Both the position numbers and the translations under genes were made by a program. Under the pieces are notes generated by a model. The model did no database searches and had not been told where the DNA came from. It worked only from the letters and a program-made list of their open reading frames with translations. A stretch of 64,000 nt of DNA. Origin: Rhynchopus euleeides. Lineage: Eukaryota; Euglenozoa; Diplonemea; Diplonemida; Diplonemidae. The stretch is taken from contig OY723278.1 in NCBI GenBank assembly GCA_963210315.1, positions 620,001-684,000 of the forward strand, given 5' to 3'. Shown here piece after piece: positions 10,579 through 19,902 of the stretch. Numbering within the stretch: the first letter of the stretch is position 1; every line of letters starts with the position of its first letter.

Positions 10579-11651
10579 GTTCTACGCGGCTCCTGGAACT
10601 CACTTCCTTCTCAGGTGTTTCTGGGCATGGGGCAACCTTGCCCAGGTGTTTCTGGAGTCCCGCCCCACATGTCGTGCGTTCTTTCGTACGGTGTATAGTG
10701 AGTTCTGGCAATAATTTTTTGCTCGGTCAGCGCAGTGCCTCCAGTCCTGTCTCAGTAGCCACACAGAAAGGGGGACCAAAAAAAACTGGGGGGGGACCAA
10801 AAAGCGAGACCCCCCCCCAGATTGCGTAGTTTGTGCGTAGTGAAAAAGGGGTAAATCAGGGGCACCAGCAATGGAGAGTTTTTTTTTGTCGGCAGCCAAC
10901 TGCCTCCCGGCCCCCCTCGGCCAAGTGGCTTGTTTTCCTTAGAGCATTGTTGCTCAGAGCCCGTAGAACTGCCAACACTATCGACACATGTCACTGAACA
11001 CGGCGGAATGGGACCTTCGCTGCATGAGGCGCAGGCACTGGAATCCCTCTTCTCAACTGCCTGTCGTGGGAGACGACCAGCCAGTGACGCGTACCTTGAC
11101 TCCCTATCTCCTGCAAGGGATCAATGGGTTTTCCCTGGGTTGCACTTCGGGCCCACTGGGTTGGGCCCGAAACCTTTGCTTTTGCACTATGTACGACAAC
11201 CCCCCTCCACATTTTTGCGTGCCGGTCGCCCCCCCCCCCCCCCCTCCCCCGCACCTCTTTACCCCCCTCCCCCGCACCATGCTACCTCCTCCCTAGCAAC
11301 CTCTCCCCACAACAAAACTGGAATCTCAGGTATATGTCACCCCCCAAAAGGGGTGTGTTTATGTCACCCCCAGGCGGCCCTGGAGGGGTGTGACCTACAC
11401 TAACTACCACCCCGTGGCTATGTCACCTAAAAAAGGTGTGTTTATGTCACCCCCTCCCGATTTTTGCACCTGTGGGGTGACATTTACACGGGGGGGTGGT
11501 AGGTAAAGGTGCAAAAAAAAACGCATAAATACGTAAACAATATGTGTGTAAAAAAATATTTACATGTATTGTTTACATGGAATATTATTTACAGCTATTA
11601 TTTACATGCACATTTACTATTTACATAAAGCTAGGTAAACAATAGCTGTGA

Positions 11652-12014
11652 CCCCCGTTTAAAACAAAGCCGGAAGGTCCGAATGTCGCGGAGGTGGGAA
11701 ACAAAGGTGGGATGAAGCAAATCAAGAAGGCAAGATACAAGAAGCGGGGGCATAGCAGATCGTCTTTCAAGGGCACAGGGCACACAGTACGCGTCCCTGG
11801 GATCAAGAAAGCAAGAGAACAAAGCCCTGCGCCGTATCGCATCAACAGACCGTGCAGCGCCGAGGTGTATCGGCCCTCGGTGCACCAGCACGCTGCAGGC
11901 ACAGGCAGCAGGAAGAGGGGGGGAGGGAGAGGGGAGGGGATGGGCATGCAGAATCTGGGCAACAAACAACAGGCGTTGCCACACACAATGCAATGTATGT
12001 GCAAGGGGTGGGCA
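11652..12014. other. Short intergenic stretch
   Basis: Nothing is recognised. It lies between the end of the inverted-repeat element and the stop codon of the LPMO-GH5 gene, and probably contains that gene's 3' untranslated region. Confidence 0.4.
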
Positions 12015-14294
12015 TCAGCACCACTGGCTCAGGTCGGCGGTGCACTGCTCCAGGCAGTCTGCGATGGTCTGCGCACACTCGTCCGGCTGCCCCTGCGGCA
12101 CCGGCGTCGGGTTCGACGGTGTCGGCGTGGCGGCGACCGGTGTGGGGGTGGTCGGCGATGGGGCCTGGGTGGGGGTGGGCGGTGTCGGGGTGCGCGGTGC
12201 CGACCCCCCCGAGCAGGTCGGGACCTTGGTGCGGATGTAGGTGCGCACGAAGGTCCCCGTGCACGAGGTGCTGTCCCACCCTGCGGCACCGCACGCACCA
12301 GGCGCAAGGGCAGCCGACACCTCGTCCTTGTCAGCGAAGCTCCACGACGCCCAGCTGAGCTTCACGTCCCCGTTGAAGCTCTCCAGCATCTCGAACGCCT
12401 CCGGGAGGTACGGGCCGCCGTCCCCGCTCGCCTGCGACGTGCCCCACTCGCTGACAAAGATCGGGATCTGCGTGATGTACTGCTGCACGCGCGCCTTCAG
12501 GGCCATGTGCGTCCCGGCGTAGAAGTGGAATGTGTACATCACGTTGTGCGGCTGCGCCACAGGGTTGGCCGCCGCCAGGTGGATGTCCTGGCTCCATGTC
12601 GGCGTCCCTGCGATGATGATGGTCTCCGGGTCCTCGGCACGGATGATGGAGATGATCCTGTCGTGGTACTGCTTCACCTCTGTCCACGTCACACCGTTGG
12701 GCTCGTTCGCAACCTCGTACAGCACATGCTTCTCGTCCTTCAGCGTGCGCGCCATGTCACGCCAGAACGCGTCCGCACCAGAGTACTTCGCGTCGTTGGG
12801 GTTACCGGGGTTCAGGATGTGCCAGTCCACAATGACGTAGACTCCCAGCTCCTTCGTCCACTGCACGATCTCCAGCACCTTGTCCTTGATGGATGCATCG
12901 TCAGCGTACCCGCCCGACCCGACGTACATCGCCGCACGGAACACATTGCTGCCCCACTTCTGCACCAGGTGCGCCACGCTCTCCTTCGTGTAGCAGCTCG
13001 GGAACCAGTGCAGCCCGTGGCTGCTCATCCCCATCAGCTGCACCGCCTCCCCGTTCTCCCCGACGAGCTGCACCCCGTCCAGCCGCAGCTTCCCGTGGCA
13101 GGCGGAGAACCCGGTGTTGTCCACAGCAGGCGCGGCTGCGTCCAGCCCCTGCGGCAGGCTGCACGTGCTGCCGGAGGGCGGCGTGGGCGCAGTGGGCGGC
13201 GTGCTGCCGCCGTCCTTCCACCCGCACGACCCCGTGTGCTGGCAGCAGCACTTGCACCAGCACTCGCTGCCGTCGTCGCTGCCGCACGACGCCCCGTTCT
13301 TGGTCCACGTGCACACACAGCCTGACGTGTCGCTCGGGCACACGCCCCCGGCCGGCTGCGGCACAGGGGTGGGCACAGGGGCGGGTGCAGGTGTGGGTGC
13401 AGGAGGGCTGGGCGGCGTCGGGGTGGATGTGGGGGGCCTGGGTGTGGGGGCAGGCGGCGTCGGGGTCGATGCAGGCGGGGAGGGCGGCGACGGGGCCGAC
13501 CCGAGCACGCGGCACGTCCACCCGCTGCTGCTGCACGACGCCCGGCACTGCGCGTACCACTTCGACTGCTCGAAGCACTGCGTCCCCGCCTCACAGCAGT
13601 CCGGCGACGACAGGCAGCTCCCGTACTTGTTGATCGTGCTCCCGGTGCAGCGCGACACAGGCACGGGTGTGGCGGGCACAGGGCCAGGTGGCGTAGGGGG
13701 GCTGGGGTTCCCCCCACCCGCCCCGTCCATCACCACATCGATCACGTTGTAGAAGGTGTTCGACGTGTCGCCCACGTCCCACGCGGCCAGGATGATCTGG
13801 TAGCCCGTGCGGGCCGGGACTGTGCACTCGTGCGTCAGCGTCGTCGGCGGCGTCGACTTCTTCGCGTCAATCACGCAGAACGGGGTGAGGTCGAACGAGT
13901 CCCGCCCCAGCGGCGCGCTCACATCCCAGTCCTGCTTCGTCATGTAGTACTTGTAGTCGGCTGTCAGGTGGGGGGCGAGGAAGCGCCACGTGAAGGACCG
14001 CACCCCCGCAGACACAGGCACCTTGTGCCACCGCGTCGCCGACTGCTCGTTCAGCTCAGGGAACCGGTTGTTGGCTGTCCCTCCCGCGGCAAGGTCGCCG
14101 TCCGCAGGGCCACCGCTGCCGGGCCATCCGTCCTTCCCCTCCAGACTGGACGGCTCGTACTTGATGGGCCCGCACCCCGTGTTCTTGTCCACCCCGACAC
14201 GGCAGTTCTCTGCACGCGACGGCGGGTCCGACACCCACCCGTGCCCATGTGCACCCGCAGCACACAGCAGCAGCACTGCGGCCACCTTCTGCAT
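12015..14294 (-). CDS. Secreted AA10 LPMO - CBM1-like - GH5 endoglucanase fusion
   Basis: A 759-residue secreted enzyme predicted to attack cellulose by oxidation and hydrolysis. From the ATG at 14294, a signal peptide (1-17) ends before HGWVSDPPSRA. His18 therefore becomes the N-terminal copper ligand of an AA10 lytic polysaccharide monooxygenase (18-190), with His109 in FTWRFLAPH as second brace ligand and Phe181 in NTFYNV as axial residue. A Cys-rich CBM1-like module (214-263) and a second Cys-rich module (318-362) are separated by Pro/Thr linkers. The GH5 domain (about 393-690) has acid/base Glu531 in YEVANEPNG and nucleophile Glu616 in VSEWG, with supporting Arg453 and His491. A final linker leads to a 20-residue Cys-bearing tail. 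No intron is needed. AA10 and this GH5 type are mainly bacterial, so lateral transfer is likely (inference). Confidence 0.9.
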   Translation of the reverse strand: MQKVAAVLLLCAAGAHGHGWVSDPPSRAENCRVGVDKNTGCGPIKYEPSSLEGKDGWPGSGGPADGDLAAGGTANNRFPELNEQSATRWHKVPVSAGVRSFTWRFLAPHLTADYKYYMTKQDWDVSAPLGRDSFDLTPFCVIDAKKSTPPTTLTHECTVPARTGYQIILAAWDVGDTSNTFYNVIDVVMDGAGGGNPSPPTPPGPVPATPVPVSRCTGSTINKYGSCLSSPDCCEAGTQCFEQSKWYAQCRASCSSSGWTCRVLGSAPSPPSPPASTPTPPAPTPRPPTSTPTPPSPPAPTPAPAPVPTPVPQPAGGVCPSDTSGCVCTWTKNGASCGSDDGSECWCKCCCQHTGSCGWKDGGSTPPTAPTPPSGSTCSLPQGLDAAAPAVDNTGFSACHGKLRLDGVQLVGENGEAVQLMGMSSHGLHWFPSCYTKESVAHLVQKWGSNVFRAAMYVGSGGYADDASIKDKVLEIVQWTKELGVYVIVDWHILNPGNPNDAKYSGADAFWRDMARTLKDEKHVLYEVANEPNGVTWTEVKQYHDRIISIIRAEDPETIIIAGTPTWSQDIHLAAANPVAQPHNVMYTFHFYAGTHMALKARVQQYITQIPIFVSEWGTSQASGDGGPYLPEAFEMLESFNGDVKLSWASWSFADKDEVSAALAPGACGAAGWDSTSCTGTFVRTYIRTKVPTCSGGSAPRTPTPPTPTQAPSPTTPTPVAATPTPSNPTPVPQGQPDECAQTIADCLEQCTADLSQWC

Positions 14295-14783
14295 CGCCAA
14301 GCTTTGTTCTGGCTGGGGCTGACCCTGTCACTTAGCGCTGCAAGTTGTGTTGTGTAGAATAATGTATCCTGTGTGTCTGGGCGGTGTGTGGCGTCACCTA
14401 GCAATCTGCGAGACCGGAAATTTGGTGCAAGAGGTGGGACACGGGGTGCTTACTGTGGTCTATGCTGTGCCCGCCGCAGCGGGGTGTCTAAGAAGCCTCG
14501 CCACACGCCGCAGCGCAGAAAGAACCAAGGCAGAAGTCCCCCCCCCCACCCCCTTCTCTGCATTCGATGCCGTGCATGCCCTACCGGGCTCTGCAGGCAC
14601 CCACACCCACACCCCCACCCCAACCAACGTTGTGTCTACAGGCTGAGGCAAGGGGCAAGCAGCACCTGATGGGCCGTCCCGACAGTAGGCAGAGTGCCCA
14701 CAGCACAGCAGGGCAGAGGTCGGCTGTACTGTACGCATCCTGCACGGCGCAGCGAGTGGTACCCAGGATAGACGGCTTGATGA
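14295..14783. other. Intergenic stretch, no gene seen
   Basis: This lies between the start codon of the LPMO-GH5 gene and the stop codon of the TDRD3-like gene. It contains C runs (for example 14539-14552) and no convincing reading frame. Confidence 0.4.
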
Positions 14784-17115
14784 CTAGTCGAATGACCTGC
14801 CACGCCCGCGTCCGCCGCCACCACCGCCACCGCCGCCTCGCCTGATGTTGTGAGGGTGTGGTGGATGCAAGCGAGAGGGAGGACAGGTCACCTGCATAGC
14901 CTTAGGGTTTAGCCCAAGGGTGTGATCGAAGGTGGTGCGCAAAACTCTTACAATGAAACTGACGTGCATACGTGCCCTTGCCGCCGCTCCCGCTCCCGCT
15001 GCTCTGCCCCCTGCCGCCACCGCCGCCGCCACTGCTGGGGGCAGGGGCGGCGCCTGCCTTGCCGCGCCCGCCACCGGAGCCCTTGTTGTGTGGAACCACG
15101 CCTGGCGGTGGGGGGGGAGCACTCTGCTTCGAACCCTTGCCACTGCTGCTGGCGCCGCCGCCACCACCGCCGCCCTTGTTACCCCCTTTGTTGCCGCCGC
15201 CGCCGCCGCCGCCGCCGCCACCGCTGTGACCACTGTGGCCACTCTTGCCGCCCTTGCCGCCGCTGCTGTGGCTGCTGTGGCCTCCACCACCACCGCCCTT
15301 GCCGCCGCCGCTGTGGCTGCTCTTTCCTCCACCACCGCCCTTCCCGCCCTTGCCACCCTTGCCGCCGTGCGACCCAGAGTGCCCAGAGCCGCCACCCTTC
15401 CCAGAGGACCGTGAAGGCCCTGCGTCGTCGTCCCAGCCACGGTGCCCACCCCCAGAGTGGAGGTCGTACTCGTAGCGGCCGCCGCCGTAGTCGTGTGCCG
15501 TGGTGCTGGCGGATGACACGGTGGGGAACTTCTTCCCGGAAGGCGCAGGTTCCGCCTGTTCGCAGGTGGTGTGGGTGTGGTGGTTTTGAGGCAAGGCAGT
15601 GGGGCACCGGGAGGAGGGGGTGGGGAGGGTTGGTTGGTCAAGCGACCAGGGCACCGTGAGTGGGGCACAAAGCAGCAGCCCCAGGAAGGAGTGCCGCCAG
15701 CGGTGGAATGCGGCGCAAGGCATACGCTGCTCGGCGGGGCTCCTGTGGAGAAGTTTGTGAGGCTGGCCACTGCCAGGGACGAGGACGACGCTGCAGGCGC
15801 TTCCTTCGGCTGTATAGGTGGCAGGGGTGGGTGCGGCGCATTGTGGTGGCAGAGTGTAAACGCACCCTCCCCACCCAACCCCACGCAACAAACACCTCCC
15901 TCCCTGACAACTTACCATCACACACCACGCACACACCTTGACATCCTTCATGTCCTTCTGCTTCTTCTCCTTAATCTTGTTGCCGAACATGTCAACCTCG
16001 TCCTCCTCCTTCTTCAGCTGCGTGAAGTTGGAAGTGAGGGTGGGCTGTTCGACTTTGCGTTCCTCCTTTTTGGCGACGGGGACTTCCACCGTGCCACGGG
16101 CCGCCAGCACCGGCTCGTCGAACATGACCCGCTTGCCCGCCTTGTCGCCCCCGCCTTCCGCAGCCCCAGACGCCAGCGACGACGCCTGCTTCCCGGGCCA
16201 CCGCTTGGACGACGCGTCGGTGTGCACCATCTTACAGGACGCCCCACGGAAGCACTTCCCCTTCTCGAAGTCGTGGCAGATCCTGTCCTTCCCAGGCTTG
16301 CCCCCCTTGCCCCCCTTGCCGCCGGGGGCCTCGTCGGTGTGCTTCGCAATCTGCGGCTTCGACGGCCCCATCGCACGCCGATAGTCTGCCGCCGCCACCT
16401 CCACCTCACGCCGCTTCTTCGGCTCGTCATCATCCTCGGCAATCGCATGCGTCCCTGCCTCGGGCTTCTCGGGAATCAGGTCCTCCGGCACGTCGTGCCT
16501 GCCGAACGGGATAAAGGGCGGCGCACCTGTCCCGTGTAACCCACCCTTGCGGGCGGAGAGAGCCTTCTTCAGATTGTACTCCTGCTCCAGCTCGTCAACA
16601 CTCCCCCCGACAGGCTTGAAGGTGTCCTGCTTGATGACGAAGAGGCCTCCTCTGTACGCAATCCCGTCGAGCAGCACCTTGGAACCAGGCATCGGCGTCT
16701 CGCGTATGTGCGGGTTGGTTGCGAGCTCGACAGCCGTGATGGTGGAGAACCCGTCTGAGAGCTTCACCTTGAGGAGACGGCCTGCCCGGTTGAAGCGGCT
16801 GGCCTCCTTTGTCATGCTGAACTCGTCGCCCTCCGGCTCGTCGCCCCCGGTCTGGATTTTCGGCTGTGTCACGTCGCGCACCCCCACAACCTGCAGCAGA
16901 TGCTTGCCCTTCAGCGCCGCCGTGGTCCCCAGCGTCGCCACCTCCTTCCCGAGGTACTGCCCGCCCCATTCGTGTATGTCCCTGTAGAGCAGCTCCTCGA
17001 ACACGTCAGCAGCGTCCGCAGTGTCAACCCCCGTCTCCTCACACACAGAGGCCAGAGCGTCGAGGCGCACCCGCGCGCTGTGTGCCCCCAGCAGCTTCGC
17101 GGCCAAGGACTCCAT
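14784..17115 (-). CDS. TDRD3/RMI1-N-like protein with CCCH zinc finger and RGG tail
   Basis: Three exons are inferred: 15916-17115, 14972-15555 and 14784-14841, giving 613 residues. The first intron uses GTAAGT at 15915 (alternative GTGTGT at 15936) and CAG ending at 15556. The second uses GTATGC at 14971 and CAG ending at 14842. Residues ~5-190 match the DUF1767/OB-fold region of TDRD3 and RMI1 (LLQVVGVRDV, LLKVKLSDGFSTITAVE, GSKVLLDGIAYRGGLF). A CCCH finger follows with Cys280, Cys288, Cys294 and His298 (CX7CX5CX3H). A long Gly/Lys/Ser region ends in an RGG-type tail (GRGRGRSFD). In animals TDRD3 binds topoisomerase 3-beta and RNA, so an RNA or topoisomerase partner role is expected. No Tudor domain is seen. 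Confidence 0.78.
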
Positions 17116-17310
17116 CTTGGCGCAACAGGGGGTGGTGTGGTGTGGCAAGGAGCGGAGTTGCCCCTTCCTGCCGGCAGGGGGGTGCTGTGTGGGATATGGT
17201 GTAGGGGGGAAGCGATTCCCTGCCCCTTTCTTGCCATGCGATCAACTCTTGCCTCTCTTTTCGTGATCCGCCAACTTCCGAATCACAACAGAGCAGGTGA
17301 GGACAGAGCC

Positions 17311-17403
17311 GCAATCAGCGAGCCAATAGATATCGAGACTCGTCACAGGGGCATGCCCCTCTCGAACAGGTCTGTGAAAGAGATATGTGTGTCATCATCT
17401 TGC
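17311..17403 (-). ncRNA. Box C/D snoRNA, copy 1 (U25/snR56-like)
   Basis: Read on the minus strand, GCAA at 17403-17400 pairs with TTGC at 17314-17311 as a terminal stem. C box ATGATGA lies at 17398-17392 and D box CTGA at 17318-17315, each 0-1 nt inside the stem. The internal stretch 17377-17365 reads TCACAGACCTGTT. That is complementary to aacaggtctgtga, a nearly invariant part of eukaryotic SSU rRNA helix 41-43. With D' directly after the guide, the target is the G that yeast snR56 and human U25 methylate (recalled, not checked). The D' box itself is degenerate. Its strand agrees with all protein genes here. Confidence 0.72.
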
Positions 17404-17542
17404 TTTGCGGTGCGCTGTGCCTCCCGGATATGCGCCACGCAACTGCCATCATCAATGTGCCCCCCATCACCCCCCTCCCCCTTCTTCCTGAGGCAGTGAC
17501 GAGCCGGACCCACCCCAACAGCACACGCCACACCACAGAGCC

Positions 17543-17635
17543 GCAATCAGCGAGCCAATAGATATCGAGACTCGTCACAGGGGCAGGCCCCTCTCGAACA
17601 GGTCTGTGAAAGAGATATGTGTGTCATCATCTTGC
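17543..17635 (-). ncRNA. Box C/D snoRNA, copy 2 (U25/snR56-like)
   Basis: This copy differs from copy 1 by one base within 93 nt (gcaggcccc for gcatgcccc on the plus strand). Terminal stem 17635-17632/17546-17543, C box 17630-17624, D box 17550-17547 and rRNA-complementary stretch 17609-17597 are all preserved. The duplicated unit is about 101 bp and the copies are 131 bp apart. The substitution lies outside boxes and guide, as expected if both copies are functional. Confidence 0.72.
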
Positions 17636-18667
17636 ATACAAGGCCGAACCCTTGTCTGGCCAGCAGCCGTCTTCAGAACCGTTCTGCAGTGCCGGGGGGC
17701 CGAGGGACGTGGAGCGGGGATGAGGGGGTTCTGAGGGGTGGGGTCTGCCACGCGCAGCGCCTCAACATGATTTCGCTCGACATATTCCACCACGGCTATA
17801 TCCACCGCAAGCAGCAGCACTGGAGAGAGGCTGGGGGTATCACCACCGCAACAGCCACCACCCTCCCTCGCAAACTATAAGCAACTAGGTGCGATGTCAC
17901 GCCTTCCTACATAACTGTCATGTTGCATGTCGGCTGCGTTCCCCTTACTATCTGTTTGTTTCGACAAACACAAGCCGGAGCAGGAGCTAGGCGACTGCAG
18001 AGAGCTGAGACAGTTTATATTTCGTGTCTGTGCAGCCCCGCGCTATTCTCATTCAAACTCGGATAAGAAGAGCACGACTAACGCCCCGCTGGCCTGTGCC
18101 TGTCTTTTTTTTTGTATTTTTTTTGGCGCGTTGCTTACACAAAGGAAAAAATGGAAGAGAAAAAAACTGGAAAAAAACCCCCCCACAGGAGTCGGGGAGG
18201 GTTGTGAGTCGATGTGAAGCACACCAAAAAAAACGAACACCAACAACGTAGGATGGGGGGGGTGTGGTGCGAAGAGTCTCACTGAAGAGCTTCGCGTGAA
18301 TCAAAAAATTGGACGTAAAAAAAATCGTAGGAATGCGCATTGCAGGAAACACTCCAACTTTCCCCCCCCCTGCAGAACACTGGACGATAAGGCAGGCCCA
18401 AACGTTGCCAGATTTTCCGGGAGGCATAGGGTGCATGGGGAAGGGAGGGATAATTTCTGCGCCGAGACGCAGCATCCCCGACCCACCCCCGCACCCCACA
18501 CCTCCACGATGCGCATTCTCTCGGCTTTTGATGGCCGGTGTGATTTTTTTTCTTCTCGTCTATGGTTGAGGCAGTTAGGGGCCTCTTTTTTTTTGGGGGA
18601 GGGGGGGAGCGTGTGCGAGTATTCTCCATATTTTCATCTTCCATCTCTTCTAATCCACAGGCTTTCC
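17636..18667. other. Intergenic stretch, no gene seen
   Basis: No reading frame with a recognisable domain is seen. T and A runs occur around 18105-18180 and 18540-18600. The part near 18600-18667 probably belongs to the 3' end of the small orphan gene. Confidence 0.4.
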
Positions 18668-19027
18668 TCACATCTTCTCCCCCGCGAAGCCGGCGTCAAC
18701 CTTGGTGAAGGAGTCCAGGCGCATCTCCCAGTCCCAGATGTCGGTACCCTTCTTCTGGCAGGAGAAGCCCATCTCGAACGCCTCGCCCGTCCCGCTGAGG
18801 CCCGCGGCCACCGGGAGGCTCCCCGTCACGGCCAGCTTGAGCCCGTCCTTCCCACCGAGCTTCACCGTCTCGGCGTTCATCCCGAGGGTGATGCGCTTGT
18901 GGTCCAGCGGGGGGGGAAGGCCGGCCTTACCGTGGTCACGCTTCACGAACAGGCAGATCTGGTTCTCGAGGTGCTCGCGGTCGCCATCCGTCAGCTGCGA
19001 CGAGTTGCAGTACGCCGGGGCGCTCAT
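18668..19027 (-). CDS. Small protein of unknown function (119 aa)
   Basis: The start is the ATG at 19027 (MSAPAYCNSSQLT), just downstream of a minus-strand CCCCAG. The frame remains open further upstream, but that part is Pro/Thr-rich and looks untranslated. The protein is of ordinary composition, with no signal peptide, membrane helix or repeat. It alternates charged and hydrophobic residues and ends FAGEKM, suggesting a small globular, probably beta-rich fold. I do not recognise the family. Codon choice resembles its neighbours, which supports a real gene. Confidence 0.55.
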   Translation of the reverse strand: MSAPAYCNSSQLTDGDREHLENQICLFVKRDHGKAGLPPPLDHKRITLGMNAETVKLGGKDGLKLAVTGSLPVAAGLSGTGEAFEMGFSCQKKGTDIWDWEMRLDSFTKVDAGFAGEKM

Positions 19028-19902
19028 TGTGCTGGGGTTATTTTTTGTTGGAACAATACAAACCCTGTTGCGTGTGGGTGGTGGTGTGTGTTCTGGGAGC
19101 GGGGTGGCATCGGCAGGGATCATAATCATCATCAGGCAGGTCCTCTCGGGGAGCGGAGGGTTTCAGATGCTGGGAACACACAACCCACTGCATCTCACCC
19201 GCCCGGGGGCACACGTGCCTCGAATCGAAGAAAGCGGAAGGGTGTTTCCGAAAGGCGGGGGTGTGGGGGGGGGGGGGTGCACCAAGTCTCCTCATCTTTT
19301 CAGCATGGGCTCACTCCTGCAGAACGCAGCGTTTTATTCAGACCGCAGTGGTGTCGGACCACCATCTAATGTGGGATGGGGGGGTGGGGTGTGAGCACGG
19401 TATGCAACACAGTATGCAGAGTCGGAATGGGCACAACGTCATAGTGAGATAGCCCAGGCGACCTCTTTTAGAGTTGAGGGGTTCTTGACAGAGTGATGCA
19501 GCACGGCCACGACTAAACTCGGCATTTGGTAATCAGCAACTCGCTCTTCTCCTTTGCTTGTGGTGTGAGGCTAACAAGCGCACAGCCCCTGGAAAGCCTT
19601 CCGGACGTTCCGGCAGACACACCATGCCCTGATGTGTTGTAAATACTATTCTTCTTTGGCTTGAGAACCTCGAGCCAAAACAGAAACGAAGCGGGGGGGG
19701 GGGTGGGGGGGGGGGGGGTGGGGGTGGGGGTTGTGGGGAAGACCCTCAGACCTCAGACCCGACCCCTGCATGCTATGAGGGGCTAAAGCTGCTGCATAAC
19801 TCATTACGGCGGGGTCCGGCAATAAATAACGTGGGTATCTAGTGGGAATGGGAGGGGGTGGAGGGCGCGAAAGTTGCAAGGCAAAAAGAAGCGTCTCTCA
19901 GT
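19028..19902. other. Intergenic stretch with a G-rich tract
   Basis: No gene is seen. A long G-rich tract lies at about 19691-19733 and another at 19263-19279. These are C-rich on the coding strand. Confidence 0.4.

Larger units (their letters stand above)
9280..11651. mobile_element. 2.4-kb inverted-repeat element with ttgtttacat ends
   Basis: Left end tcacacctattgtttaccta (9280-9299) matches the reverse complement of 11632-11651 at 19 of 20 positions. Inside each end lie iterated tattgtttacat/tatttacatgta motifs (9290-9365 and 11535-11630). Runs of C flank both sides, so the target duplication is ambiguous. An internal motif attgcgtagtttgtgcgtag recurs at 9500 and 10821. Exon-like remnants lie at 9971-10578. 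No transposase is recognised. Confidence 0.6.

Noticed and set aside
11694..13325. Plus-strand open frame of 543 codons opposite the LPMO-GH5 gene
   Set aside because: It overlaps a minus-strand enzyme with intact catalytic motifs, and its own translation is Arg/His-rich without domains.
15571..16539. Plus-strand open frame across the TDRD3-like gene
   Set aside because: Antisense shadow; the minus strand shows the OB-fold and CCCH finger.
17440..17542. A third snoRNA between the two tandem copies, suggested by a tgatgatgg motif
   Set aside because: The spacer has no CTGA box and no complementary ends.
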